This document shows positions 14,436 through 22,746 of a DNA stretch of 39,157 nt, piece by piece. The stretch comes from Rhodococcus sp. (in: high G+C Gram-positive bacteria). GTDB lineage: Bacteria > Actinomycetota > Actinomycetes > Mycobacteriales > Mycobacteriaceae. The notes beneath the pieces were generated by a model. It was not told the origin of the DNA. It saw only the letters and a program-made list of their open reading frames with translations, and did no database searches. Where the stretch lies: positions 1 to 39,157 of the forward strand of contig JAAZAD010000038.1 in NCBI GenBank assembly GCA_012514505.1, written 5' to 3'. The position numbers and the translations under genes were made by a program. Position 1 is the first letter of the stretch; every line of letters begins with the position of its first letter.

Positions 14436-16385
14436 TTACCAGATTTTGACGCGCTGGTCGGGCTCCAGATAGAGGGCGTCGCCGGGGTTCACGTCGAACG
14501 CCTCGTGGAACGTGTCGAGATTGCGCACCACACCGTTGCCGCGGAACTCCGGCGGGGAGTGCGGGTCGATTGCCAAGCGGCGGATCGCCTCGGCCTCGCG
14601 AGCCTTCGTGCGCCACACCTGCGCCCAACCGAAGAAGACGCGTTGAATGCCGGTGAGTCCGTCGATCACCGGCGGTTCCTGCCCCTCGGTGGCGATTCGG
14701 TAGGCGGCGATGGCGATGGACAGACCACCGAGGTCGCCGATGTTCTCGCCGATCGTGAACTCGCCGTTGACCTTGTGGCCGGGTAGGCCCTTGGGCTCGA
14801 ACTCGTTGTACTGCTCGATCAGCGCCTTCGTGCGCTTACCGAACTCGGTGCGATCGTCGTCGGTCCACCAGTCGACCATGTTGCCGTCACCGTCGTACTT
14901 GGCGCCCTGATCGTCGAATCCGTGGCCGATCTCGTGGCCGATGACCGCACCGATGCCACCGTAGTTCGCAGCGTCGTCGGCGTTCGGATCGAAGAACGGC
15001 GGCTGCAGAATCGCGGCGGGGAAGACGATTTCGTTCATCCCGGGGTTGTAGTAGGCGTTGACGGTCTGTGGGGTCATGAACCATTCGTCGCGGTCGACGG
15101 GGCCACCCAGCTTGTTCATGTCGCGGTCGTAGTCGGCTGCGTATCCGTTGCGGTAGTTGCCCACCAGATCGTCGGCGGAGATGGCGATGCCCGAGTAGTC
15201 ACGCCACTTGTCGGGGTAGCCGATCTTCGGGGTGAACTTCTCGAGCTTGCGGAGCGCCGCCTTACGAGTCGCCGGACTCATCCATTCGAGTTCGGAGATG
15301 TTGCGCCGGTAGGCCTCCTGCAGGTTGGCCACCAGTTCCTGCATGCGTGCCTTGGAGTCGGCGGGGAAATGCCGCTCGACGTACAGTTTCCCGACGGCCT
15401 CGCCGAGGAGATCCTGAACCAGCGACACTCCGCGCTTCCACCGCTCCCGGTTCTCCTCCGTGCCGGTGAGCGTGGTGCCGTAGAACGCGAAGTTCTCGTC
15501 CACCAGGGCCGCGGTCAGGTACGGCGCGCGCGAGTGGACGATGCGCCACGTTGCCCACGCTTTCCAGGAGTCCAGGGGTTCCGATTCCCACAACGCCGCG
15601 AAAGTGGTGAGGAAATCGGGCTGACCGACGACGACCTCCGCGAACTGTTCCCCGGTTGCGCCGAGTGCGGCGATCCACGCATTCCAGTCGAACTCGGACG
15701 GAAGTGCGTCCAGGGTGCGCAGGTTGTAGGTCAGATCCGCATCACGGCGCCTTACTACGTCCCAGTGACCTGCGGCGATCTTGGTTTCGAGATCGAAGAC
15801 GGTCTGGGCGTCGTAGGGCACCCCCGCGAGCTCGAACATCGCGCGAATGTGGTCGACGTACGCGGTGCGGATGTCCGCGTGAGTGTCTTCGCGGTAGTAC
15901 GACTCGTCGGGCAGGCCGATGCCGGACTGACTTAGATGGACCACGTATCGCGTCGAATTCTTGGCATCGGTGTCGACGTAGTGGCCGATGCCGCCGCCGA
16001 CGCCGGTGCGCTGAAGGCGTCCGAGCGCGGCCGCCAATTGCGACGTGTTCTCCGCACCGCTCACCGAGGCCAACTCGTCGGCGATCGGAGTCAGGCCCGC
16101 AGTCTCGACGGCCTCGTCGTTCATGAAGCTCGAGTACAGGTCGCCGATCCGCTGGGCGTCCGTTCCCGGCTCTGCCCCCGATTCCGCAGCCTCGGTGATG
16201 ATGGTCTGCACGTCGATCTCGGCTCTGTCGTACAACGTGCGGAACGCGCCGTCGACCGCGCGGTCGGCGGGAATGGTGTACTGCTCGAGCCAGGTGCCGT
16301 TGACGTGGACGAACAGGTCGTCCTGTGCGCGGGTGGTGTCGTCGAGGTGGGTGAGATCGATGCCGGAGTGTTCAGCCGTGGTCAT
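14436..16385 (-). CDS. zmp1: M13 family zinc metallopeptidase, Zmp1-like
   Basis: The 649-residue product is a neprilysin-type endopeptidase. The zinc site is HEIGH (H484, E485, H488) with the third ligand E547 in GENIGDLGGL (D551 supports it). The substrate-binding NAYYNPGMNEIVFPAAILQP and the family end VKIW are present. Length and order match mycobacterial Zmp1. No N-terminal transmembrane anchor or standard signal peptide is seen; the sequence begins MTTAEHSGIDL, so the protein is cytoplasmic or leaves by another route, as reported for Zmp1. It cleaves peptides on the amino side of hydrophobic residues in this family. ATG 16385 follows AAGAGAG. The pirin-like gene upstream is separated by a family 2 palindrome. 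Confidence 0.93.
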   Translation of the reverse strand: MTTAEHSGIDLTHLDDTTRAQDDLFVHVNGTWLEQYTIPADRAVDGAFRTLYDRAEIDVQTIITEAAESGAEPGTDAQRIGDLYSSFMNDEAVETAGLTPIADELASVSGAENTSQLAAALGRLQRTGVGGGIGHYVDTDAKNSTRYVVHLSQSGIGLPDESYYREDTHADIRTAYVDHIRAMFELAGVPYDAQTVFDLETKIAAGHWDVVRRRDADLTYNLRTLDALPSEFDWNAWIAALGATGEQFAEVVVGQPDFLTTFAALWESEPLDSWKAWATWRIVHSRAPYLTAALVDENFAFYGTTLTGTEENRERWKRGVSLVQDLLGEAVGKLYVERHFPADSKARMQELVANLQEAYRRNISELEWMSPATRKAALRKLEKFTPKIGYPDKWRDYSGIAISADDLVGNYRNGYAADYDRDMNKLGGPVDRDEWFMTPQTVNAYYNPGMNEIVFPAAILQPPFFDPNADDAANYGGIGAVIGHEIGHGFDDQGAKYDGDGNMVDWWTDDDRTEFGKRTKALIEQYNEFEPKGLPGHKVNGEFTIGENIGDLGGLSIAIAAYRIATEGQEPPVIDGLTGIQRVFFGWAQVWRTKAREAEAIRRLAIDPHSPPEFRGNGVVRNLDTFHEAFDVNPGDALYLEPDQRVKIW

Positions 16386-16402
16386 CTCTCTTGTCTACCC
16401 GA

Positions 16403-16448
16403 CCCGTGAGTGCGTAGCGAGTCCCCGGACTCGTCAGCCACGCACAGG
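16403..16448. repeat. Dispersed 46-bp palindrome, family 2, copy 2
   Basis: It aligns base for base without gaps to the 46-base core of copy 1 (1667-1712), sharing GTGAGTG, GTAGCGAGTCC (TTAGCGAGTCC in copy 1) and GGACTCGTCA. The outer arms are less perfect here, but the inner CGAGTCC/GGACTCG stem is intact. It starts 4 bases after the stop of the pirin gene at 16453 and precedes zmp1 on the minus strand. Confidence 0.8.
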
Positions 16449-16452
16449 GGCG

Positions 16453-17220
16453 TCAGCCGCCAATACGTGAGTGCATCTCCCAGATGATGAGCTCGGCGCC
16501 GTCGTGGGAGGTGAGCGTCTGGCCGCCGGAGTTGCTGAGACGGACCGCGTCGCCCTCGTAGAGTTCGCCGACTCCTTCCATCTCGGCGACACCTTGCGTG
16601 ACGAAAACATGCAGGTACGGTGCTTCGGGGACCGTGACAGTGTGGCCTGGTTGTACCCGTGCGACGTGCATGGCCGCGTTCTTGTTGTTGATCCGGATCG
16701 CCGCGTGATCCTTGTACGCATTCATTCCAGAAGCGATGGGCACGAGGCCGCCGGCGAGCAGTTCGTGGTCCACCTCGAGCTGCTCGTAACCGGGGGTGAG
16801 CCCTGGTTCGTCTGGCACGACCCACATCTGGACGAAGCGCACCGGTTCGTGGGTTTGATCGTCGTCGCGGACGCGCCAGCTGTCGTTCTTTTCCGAGTGC
16901 ATGATGCCCTTGCCTGCACTCATCCGCTGCGCGAGTCCAGGGTAGATGACGCCCGAATTGCCGATGGAGTCCTGATGCACCAGTGAACCCCGCAGCACCC
17001 ACGTGACGATTTCCATGTCCTTGTGCGGGTGCGTTTCGAAACCGGCATCCGGGAGGACGGTGTCGTCGTTGTTCACCAGGAGCAAGCCGTGGTGCGTGTT
17101 GTCGGGGTCGTAGTGCTGTCCGAACGAGAACGAATGTTTCGAATCCAACCAGGAGACCCGGGTTTTCAACCGATCGCCGGCGCGATGGACGTAGACGTGC
17201 GGGGTGGTGACTGCAGGCAT
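16453..17220 (-). CDS. Pirin family protein (1)
   Basis: A 255-residue bicupin of the pirin/YhhW type. The N-terminal cupin carries the metal ligands in ETHPHKDMEIVTWVL (two His about residues 63 and 65) and GKGIMHSEKN (His and Glu about 107-109); the C-terminal cupin is the metal-free half. YhhW-type members can oxidise quercetin-like flavonols, while others act as redox-linked regulators; which applies here is unknown. ATG 17220 has GGAGGA 8 bases upstream. It is the last of three pirin genes on this strand and is about half identical by eye to the next one (17309-18088). Confidence 0.9.
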   Translation of the reverse strand: MPAVTTPHVYVHRAGDRLKTRVSWLDSKHSFSFGQHYDPDNTHHGLLLVNNDDTVLPDAGFETHPHKDMEIVTWVLRGSLVHQDSIGNSGVIYPGLAQRMSAGKGIMHSEKNDSWRVRDDDQTHEPVRFVQMWVVPDEPGLTPGYEQLEVDHELLAGGLVPIASGMNAYKDHAAIRINNKNAAMHVARVQPGHTVTVPEAPYLHVFVTQGVAEMEGVGELYEGDAVRLSNSGGQTLTSHDGAELIIWEMHSRIGG

Positions 17221-17308
17221 GTCGGGGATCCTCCTTCGGGCTGTACCCGTCCCAGGATACGAGTTCGGCGCCCATGATTCAGGGCTGCTGGTACCGATTC
17301 CATATCGT

Positions 17309-18088
17309 TCAGGGCGTGATCGTTGCGTCCCTCGCGAATCCAGCGTGCATTTCCCAGATCAGCACCTCGGCGCTGTCGATTGCCGAGATCCGTTGACCAC
17401 CAGTAGATGTCATACGTACGGCGTCTCCCTGGTGAAGCGTTCCGGACCCCTCCATGTGGACCTCGCCGCGTGCCACGAATACGTGGACGAACGGCGCTTC
17501 GGGGGCGGTGACGGTCTGGCCGGCCTCCAGTCGGGCTGCGTAGAACGCGGTGTGCCGGTTACGGATACCGATCGCAGCGTCACCGGAGTGGCGTTTCAAA
17601 CCGGATGCAACGGCAACCAGGCGCCCGCTTGCCAGCTCGTCCGTGACGTCGAGTTCCTGGTACTCCGGTGCCAATCCAGATTCGTTTGGTGGCACCCACA
17701 TCTGAACGAGGTGAACAGGATCGGTCACGCGCTCGCCGCCGGCGCGAATGCTGTCGTTGCGTTCGGAGTGCAGGATGCCCGAGCCAGCGCCCATCCGCTG
17801 CGCGAGACCGGGCCGGACGAGGCCCGAATGGCCAGCGGAATCCTGGTGGACCAGTGATCCGCTGAGCACCCAGGTGACGATCTCCATGTCTTCGTGTGGA
17901 TGGGTGTCGAACCCTTCGCCTGCGAAAACGGTGTCTTCGTTGTGCGCCATCAGCAGTCCGTGCGCGTGTTCTTGCAGGTCGAAGTTGCCTGCCATGGGAA
18001 AGCTGTGGTGTGCGTCGAGCCAGCCGTACCTCAGGTGCCTCCGGTCTGCGCTGCGGTGAATGTCGACAGTGCTTGCAACTGTGTTCAT
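17309..18088 (-). CDS. Pirin family protein (2)
   Basis: The 259-residue product is a close paralogue of pirin 1: DTHPHEDMEIVTWVLSGSL and GSGILHSERN hold the same metal ligands, LVQMWVPPNESGLAPEYQEL matches the middle, and the ends LIWEMHAG and IIWEMHSR correspond. The N-terminal segment differs more (STVDIHRSADRRHLRYGWLD). ATG 18088 has GGAGCC close upstream. An 88-base gap separates it from pirin 1 and a gap with a family 2 palindrome separates it from pirin 3, so each may have its own promoter. The activity is not predictable beyond the cupin metal site. Confidence 0.9.
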   Translation of the reverse strand: MNTVASTVDIHRSADRRHLRYGWLDAHHSFPMAGNFDLQEHAHGLLMAHNEDTVFAGEGFDTHPHEDMEIVTWVLSGSLVHQDSAGHSGLVRPGLAQRMGAGSGILHSERNDSIRAGGERVTDPVHLVQMWVPPNESGLAPEYQELDVTDELASGRLVAVASGLKRHSGDAAIGIRNRHTAFYAARLEAGQTVTAPEAPFVHVFVARGEVHMEGSGTLHQGDAVRMTSTGGQRISAIDSAEVLIWEMHAGFARDATITP

Positions 18089-18108
18089 GGTGGCTCCTTG
18101 GGCTTCGC

Positions 18109-18154
18109 CCTGTGCGTGGTTGAAGAGGGTAGGGACTCGCTACTCACTCACGGG
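18109..18154. repeat. Dispersed 46-bp palindrome, family 2, copy 3 (inverted)
   Basis: Read on the minus strand it aligns with copies 1 and 2, sharing GTGAGTGAGTAGCGAGTCC and, at the far end, AACCACGCACAGG. The centre is diverged (CTACCCTCTTC) so the inner stem is lost. It lies 12 bases after the stop of pirin 3 and before pirin 2. Confidence 0.75.
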
Positions 18155-18166
18155 GCCGGAGGCCCC

Positions 18167-19120
18167 TCAGTGGGAGGCCGGGATCGATCCCAGTCGCCCG
18201 GCCTGGAAGTCCTCGAATGCCTCGATGACCTCCGCCTTCGTGTTCATGACGAAGGGACCGGCCATTGCCACTGGTTCGCGCAATGGTTTGCCGCCGAGAA
18301 TGAAGACCTCGAGCGACTCGGAGCGCTGATCCTGGGTGTCCGCTCCCGCGATGGTGATGGTGTCGCCCTTGCCGAACACCACGGTCTGCCCGCTGTGGAC
18401 CGGTCGACGTTCGGTGCCGACGGTGCCGCGGCCGGCCATGACGTAGACGAGGGCGTTGAAGTCCGGGTTCCATGGCAGGGTGAGTGAGGCACCGGGCGCC
18501 ACCGTGGTGTGCGACAGCGCGATGGGTGTGTACGTCGAACCGGGCCCCTGATGGCCGGCGATCTCACCTGCGATGACCCGGATGAGTGCCCCTCCGTCCT
18601 GCGAGGAGAGCAGCGCGATTTTGCTGCCGGTGATGTCCTGGTAGCGCGGCGCCACCATCTTGGAGCTGCGCGGAAGGTTGACCCACAACTGCATGCCGTG
18701 GAACAGGCCACCGCTCATCACCAGGTGTTCGGGTGGTGCTTCGATGTGCAGAACTCCGCCACCCGCGGTCATCCACTGGGTGTCGCCGCCGCCGATCGAG
18801 CCGCCACCACCGTTGGAGTCCTGGTGCTCCAGGATGCCGTCGATCATGTAGGTCACGGTTTCGAAGCCGCGGTGCGGATGCCACGCCGTGCCCTTGGGCT
18901 CGCCCGGCGCGTAGTTCACCTCACCGATCTGGTCCATGTGGATGAAGGGATCCAATGCGGCCATGTCCACTCCGGCGAAGGCGCGATGGACGGGGAAGCC
19001 CTCGCCTTCGTACCCGGTAGGCGCTGTGGTGACCGCGCGAACGGGCCGGTCGACGGCGGTCAGCGCGGGCGCCTCGACGCGGGGGAGGGTGAGAATGTTG
19101 TCGACGGTCACAGCAGGCAT
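18167..19120 (-). CDS. Pirin family protein (3), classical pirin
   Basis: The product has 317 residues and belongs to the classical pirin branch. HPHRGFETVTYMIDGILEHQ and GGGVLHIEAP carry the N-terminal cupin metal ligands, LWVNLPRSSKMVAPRYQDI is the typical pirin linker, and VFILGGKPLREPVAMAGPFV is the conserved C-terminal pirin segment. The frame extends to a TTG at 19132, but ATG 19120 is chosen because GGAGG is 5 bases upstream. A TAGTT/AACTA inverted repeat over the likely -10 (TAAACT) suggests repression by a MarR-like regulator. It is more distant from pirins 1 and 2 than they are from each other. Confidence 0.92.
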   Translation of the reverse strand: MPAVTVDNILTLPRVEAPALTAVDRPVRAVTTAPTGYEGEGFPVHRAFAGVDMAALDPFIHMDQIGEVNYAPGEPKGTAWHPHRGFETVTYMIDGILEHQDSNGGGGSIGGGDTQWMTAGGGVLHIEAPPEHLVMSGGLFHGMQLWVNLPRSSKMVAPRYQDITGSKIALLSSQDGGALIRVIAGEIAGHQGPGSTYTPIALSHTTVAPGASLTLPWNPDFNALVYVMAGRGTVGTERRPVHSGQTVVFGKGDTITIAGADTQDQRSESLEVFILGGKPLREPVAMAGPFVMNTKAEVIEAFEDFQAGRLGSIPASH

Positions 19121-19134
19121 CGGAGCCTCCAAAG

Positions 19135-19152
19135 TAGTTTAGGATTCAACTA
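19135..19152 (-). promoter_or_regulatory. Operator over the pirin 3 promoter
   Basis: TAGTT (19135-19139) and AACTA (19148-19152) frame an 18-base imperfect palindrome with a TTCAACT half-site like that in the doxX promoter. On the minus strand TAAACT lies inside it and suits a -10 element, so binding would block transcription. Confidence 0.4.
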
Positions 19153-19198
19153 GTTCTGTCTTGTTCAACGTCGGCGGGCGCGAGGTATTCCCGGCGTA

Positions 19199-19465
19199 CT
19201 ATCCGGCGTCTTCGAGTGTCGTCGTCTGCATGCACGTGTCGGCAAGTTCCTGCAACGACACCGGCAGAACCGCTGACAGTGCGGCGACGGTGGTGAAGGC
19301 CGGGGTGGCCATTCGGCCGGTTTCGATCTTGCGAAGTGTCTCGGGTGAGATCGACGCGGCGCAGGCCACCTCCGCGAGTGTTCGTTCGCCCCGCGCCTCG
19401 CGTAGTAGTGCACCCAGCCGTCTTCCACCTTCGCGCTGCTCGGGGGTGAGGGGTAATCGCACCAT
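19199..19465 (-). CDS. XRE family transcriptional regulator
   Basis: An 88-residue protein that is little more than one helix-turn-helix domain: RRLGALLREARGERTLAEVA leads into CAASISPETLRKIETGRMAT, the classic XRE recognition region, and AALSAVLPVSLQELADTC closes the fold. It is divergent from a methionine aminopeptidase gene; the 94-base region between them contains two copies of GGTAT-N4-ATACC, likely its own operators. ATG 19465 is well placed, with the HTH beginning at a normal distance. The family usually binds as a dimer. Its signal, if any, is unknown, since there is no sensor domain. Confidence 0.88.
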   Translation of the reverse strand: MVRLPLTPEQREGGRRLGALLREARGERTLAEVACAASISPETLRKIETGRMATPAFTTVAALSAVLPVSLQELADTCMQTTTLEDAG

Positions 19466-19486
19466 GTGTTCAACTCTACCGTGGTT

Positions 19487-19530
19487 GGTATTTTAATACC
19501 GAACCTGCGCTAGAGTGGTATTTGTATACC
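19487..19530. promoter_or_regulatory. Paired operators GGTAT-N4-ATACC between xre and map
   Basis: GGTAT-TTTA-ATACC (19487-19500) and GGTAT-TTGT-ATACC (19517-19530) share the same arms and lie exactly 30 bases apart, about three helical turns. They sit between the divergent XRE and aminopeptidase starts, so one regulator could control both. The second copy covers the likely aminopeptidase promoter. Confidence 0.7.
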
Positions 19531-19559
19531 GCTCAATCGAACGCAGGGGGGCAGACCGG

Positions 19560-20327
19560 ATGCTGGAACTCAAGACACCGGGCGAGATCGAGAAGATGAG
19601 AGTGACCGGCGCTTTCATCGCCGAACTTCTCGACGATCTCAGCGGCCTCGCGGACGTCGGCGTCAATCTGCTCGACCTCGAGAACCGAGCGCGCGATCTG
19701 ATTCGCGCACGCGGGGCGGTGTCGTGCTACTGGGATTACGCGCCCTCGTTCGGACGGGGCCCGTTTCGGAACGTCATCTGCTTGTCGGTCAACGACGCAG
19801 TACTCCACGGCCTGCCGTTCGACTACACACTCGGTGACGGCGATCTGCTCAGCATGGACATCGCAGTATCGATCGACGGGTGGGTCGCGGATTCGGCGCG
19901 CAGCATCATCGTCGGCACAGCGAGAGACGAGGACCAGCGGCTGATCGAGTCCACGCGAATCGCGCTCGACGCCGGTATCGCCGCCGCGCAGCCAGGTAAC
20001 AAGCTGGGCGACATCTCCGCCGCCATCGGGAAGGTCGCCACCGAGTACGGGTACCCGGTCAACACCGAGTTCGGCGGGCACGGCCTCGGACGGACCATGC
20101 ACGAGGACCCGCACGTGTCCAACATGGGCCGCGCCGGACGCGGACTCACCCTTCGGCCTGGTCTGACGCTGGCACTCGAACCGTGGTTCGCCCGCACCAC
20201 CGACAAGATCGTCTACGACCCCGACGGGTGGACGATCCGGTCCGCCGACGGCTCCCGTACCGCCCACAGCGAACACACTGTCGCGATTACGGAAGACGGG
20301 CCGGTAGTCCTGACAACCGTCGACTGA
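19560..20327 (+). CDS. map: Type I methionine aminopeptidase
   Basis: The product has 255 residues, the normal length for a bare type I MetAP, which removes the initiator methionine. Metal ligands fall in LLSMDIAVSIDGWVADSAR (two Asp), GHGLGRTMHEDPHV (His), LALEPWF (Glu) and HSEHTVAIT (Glu); NDAVLHGLPFD holds the substrate-side His. ATG 19560 is chosen with AGGGGGG just upstream; the frame opening at 19515 would run through the operator pair and is unlikely. The regulated promoter and the XRE neighbour suggest an accessory rather than housekeeping copy, which is inference. The stop codon is the first three bases of a 17-base tandem duplication. Confidence 0.93.
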   Translation: MLELKTPGEIEKMRVTGAFIAELLDDLSGLADVGVNLLDLENRARDLIRARGAVSCYWDYAPSFGRGPFRNVICLSVNDAVLHGLPFDYTLGDGDLLSMDIAVSIDGWVADSARSIIVGTARDEDQRLIESTRIALDAGIAAAQPGNKLGDISAAIGKVATEYGYPVNTEFGGHGLGRTMHEDPHVSNMGRAGRGLTLRPGLTLALEPWFARTTDKIVYDPDGWTIRSADGSRTAHSEHTVAITEDGPVVLTTVD

Positions 20328-20358
20328 CCTGGTTCGGCTCTTGACCTGGTTCGGCTCT
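20325..20358 (+). repeat. 17-bp perfect tandem duplication at the map stop codon
   Basis: TGACCTGGTTCGGCTCT is present twice in direct succession (20325-20341 and 20342-20358); the first TGA is the map stop codon. The second copy is followed by TTTTCG. It looks like a recent slippage duplication and does not alter the protein. Confidence 0.9.
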
Positions 20359-20447
20359 TTTCGTTCCGCCGTCGCACACGGACGTGCAATGCTGAAATTT
20401 GCCGCGCAGTTCCGTGACTGTGCGCTCGTGTCGCGAAAGAAGTCGCC

Positions 20448-22097
20448 ATGTCGAAACCCGTGGAATCGGGCGGTGTGGGAGTAGCCGGCTCCGGGTTGGT
20501 ACTCGGTGTACTGGCTTCGGGGCAGTTCCTGATGACGCTGGACAGTTCGGTGATGAACGTGTCCATGGCGACCGTGGCGGCAGATCTGGACACGACGATC
20601 ACCGGGATTCAGACCGCGATAACCCTGTACACCCTGGCCATGGCCACGCTCATGATCACCGGCGGCAAGATCGGCACCATCCTCGGCAGACGCCGGGCCT
20701 TCGCGCTGGGCCTCGTGATCTACGGGGTGGGCTCGTTCACCACGTCGGTGGCTCCCAACCTGACGGTGCTGTTGATCGGGTGGTCGTTGCTCGAGGGGAT
20801 GGGTGCGGCACTGATCATGCCTGCGATCGTTGCGCTGGTGGCCGCGAACTTCGCGCCCGACCGACGTCCGGCCGCCTATGGTCTCGTCGCTGCGGCAGGG
20901 GCCATGGCGGTCGCCGCCGGACCCCTCATCGGCGGAGCTGTCACCACGCTCGCATCGTGGAGGTACGTGTTCGCCGGAGAAGTCGTCCTCGTCGTGATGA
21001 TCCTGATGGTGCTACGCCGGATCGAGGACGTTCCGCCGTCGAAGGTGCGCCTCGACGTGGTCGGGTCGGCCCTGTCGGTGGTGAGCCTCGGCATGATCGT
21101 CTTCGGAGTCCTGAGGTCGAGCGAATGGGGATGGGTTCAGACGAAGGCAGGTGGTCCCGACATCCTCGGACTCTCACCGGTCGTGTGGCTCGTGTTGGGC
21201 GGACTACTGGTCCTGTATGGGTTCCTGCGTTGGGAAACACATCTGGTGGACCAGGGCGATGAACCCCTGATCGATCCGTCCATGCTGCGCAACCGGCAGT
21301 TGGCCGGCGGCCTCAGCATGTTCTTTGCGCAATTCGCGGTGCAAGCGGGCGTGTTCTTCGCGGTCCCGCTGTTCCTGTCCGTGGTACTCGAACTCGACGC
21401 ACTCCAGACCGGGGTGCGTCTCGTGCCGCTGTCGCTCGCGCTGTTGCTGGCCGCCATCGGCATCCCCAAGCTGCGACCCCAGGCAAGTCCGCGCCGCGTC
21501 GTACGAATGGGTCTGGCGTGCATGGTCGTCGGCATCATGTTTCTCGTGGCGGGCATGGACCCCGGTGCGCACGCCGGTGTGGTGGCAATTCCGATGGTGT
21601 TGATGGGAATCGGGCTGGGAGCGTTGGCCTCTCAGTTGGGTGCGGTGACGGTGTCCGCAGTCCCGGACTCGCAGAGTGCCGAGGTCGGTGGTCTGCAGAA
21701 CACGGCCACCAACCTCGGTGCGTCACTCGGGACGGCGCTCGTCGGATCGGTGCTCATTGCGACTCTGAGTAGTTCGATCGTGACCGGCATTCAGGCAGAC
21801 CCGAACGTCCCGCCGTCCGTCCAACAACAGGCAACCACCGAGTTGGCGAGCGGAGTGCCGTTCCTGTCCGACACTCAACTCGAAACCGCCCTGTCGGACG
21901 CGTCCGTTCCGGAATCCACCGCCCAGGACGTTCTGGCGATCAACTCGGACGCACGCCTGGAGGCCCTCAGGGTCGCGTTCTCGGTGGCGGCCCTGCTCGC
22001 CGTCGTTGCATTGTTCTTCACCGGGAAAATCCCTCGGGCACCGGCAGTGAAATCGGATGCCGACGTGCCGCCGCCGACGCCGACGTCACCTGTCTAA
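20448..22097 (+). CDS. MFS drug transporter, DHA2 (14-TM) family
   Basis: A 549-residue proton-coupled exporter of the EmrB/QacA type. The N-terminal helix has TLDSSVMNVSMATVAADL (motif D1-like), GKIGTILGRRRAF is the loop 2-3 motif A, and GPLIGGAVTT is the antiporter motif C. Hydrophobic stretches number about fourteen, with a larger loop near residues 445-495 (SSIVTGIQADPNVPPSVQQQ region) between the last helices, as in many actinobacterial DHA2 pumps. The C-terminus is Pro-rich and polar. It probably exports amphipathic drugs or metabolites; the substrate cannot be deduced. ATG 20448 has a weak AAAGAAG upstream. The hydrolase gene 11 bases after it may be in the same transcript. Confidence 0.9.
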   Translation: MSKPVESGGVGVAGSGLVLGVLASGQFLMTLDSSVMNVSMATVAADLDTTITGIQTAITLYTLAMATLMITGGKIGTILGRRRAFALGLVIYGVGSFTTSVAPNLTVLLIGWSLLEGMGAALIMPAIVALVAANFAPDRRPAAYGLVAAAGAMAVAAGPLIGGAVTTLASWRYVFAGEVVLVVMILMVLRRIEDVPPSKVRLDVVGSALSVVSLGMIVFGVLRSSEWGWVQTKAGGPDILGLSPVVWLVLGGLLVLYGFLRWETHLVDQGDEPLIDPSMLRNRQLAGGLSMFFAQFAVQAGVFFAVPLFLSVVLELDALQTGVRLVPLSLALLLAAIGIPKLRPQASPRRVVRMGLACMVVGIMFLVAGMDPGAHAGVVAIPMVLMGIGLGALASQLGAVTVSAVPDSQSAEVGGLQNTATNLGASLGTALVGSVLIATLSSSIVTGIQADPNVPPSVQQQATTELASGVPFLSDTQLETALSDASVPESTAQDVLAINSDARLEALRVAFSVAALLAVVALFFTGKIPRAPAVKSDADVPPPTPTSPV

Positions 22098-22107
22098 CGT
22101 GAGGGGT

Positions 22108-22746
22108 ATGGAAGAAGTTTTGGACACGGACGGTGTTCGCGGAGTCCTGCATCGACCGGATGGCGAAGTGATCGGTGCGCTCGCGTTGACGCACGGCGCG
22201 GGCAGCAACTGCAACACAGTTCTGTTGACCACCTTGGCCGAGGCGTTCGCGGAACGAGGCGTTCTCGTACTGCGCTACGACCTGCCGTATCGGGTGCGGC
22301 GCGCCTCCGGTCCACCGCACCCGTCGAAGGCAGCCGAGGACCGTGACGGGGTACGGGCCGCAGTCGGTGTCCTGCGTGAACTCACCGATCGGCCGGTTGT
22401 GGCCGGAGGCCATTCGTACGGTGGACGGCAGGCCAGCATGGTTGCGGCCGAGTCCCCGGGACTGATCGACGGTCTGCTGCTCAGTTCCTATCCGCTCCAC
22501 CCGCCGGCCAAGCCCGAGAAGCTTCGCACCGAACACTTGCCCGACCTCGAAACACCGGCGATCGTGATCCACGGGTCCAAAGACCCTTTCGCCACCACCG
22601 ACGAGATGCGGGCTGCGCTCGACCTGATCCCCGCACGAACGACCCTGATCGAGTTCGAGGGTGCGAAGCACGATCTGGACATCGCGAAGTATCCAGTGGT
22701 GGAGCGCGTGGTGCCCGCGACACTCTCCGATATGTTCGGACGATGA
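22108..22746 (+). CDS. Alpha/beta hydrolase, TEX30/KANL3-like
   Basis: The product has 212 residues in the small alpha/beta hydrolase group once labelled dienelactone-hydrolase-like. THGAGSNCNTVLL forms the oxyanion region, the nucleophile is S103 in GGHSYGGRQAS, HGSKDPF carries the acid, and EGAKHDL the histidine, so the triad is complete. There is no signal peptide. The start is taken as ATG 22108; its Shine-Dalgarno-like GAGGGG is only one base away, so the true start is slightly uncertain. The end overlaps the next hydrolase by four bases (ATGA), indicating translational coupling of two different hydrolases. The substrate is unknown. Confidence 0.85.
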   Translation: MEEVLDTDGVRGVLHRPDGEVIGALALTHGAGSNCNTVLLTTLAEAFAERGVLVLRYDLPYRVRRASGPPHPSKAAEDRDGVRAAVGVLRELTDRPVVAGGHSYGGRQASMVAAESPGLIDGLLLSSYPLHPPAKPEKLRTEHLPDLETPAIVIHGSKDPFATTDEMRAALDLIPARTTLIEFEGAKHDLDIAKYPVVERVVPATLSDMFGR

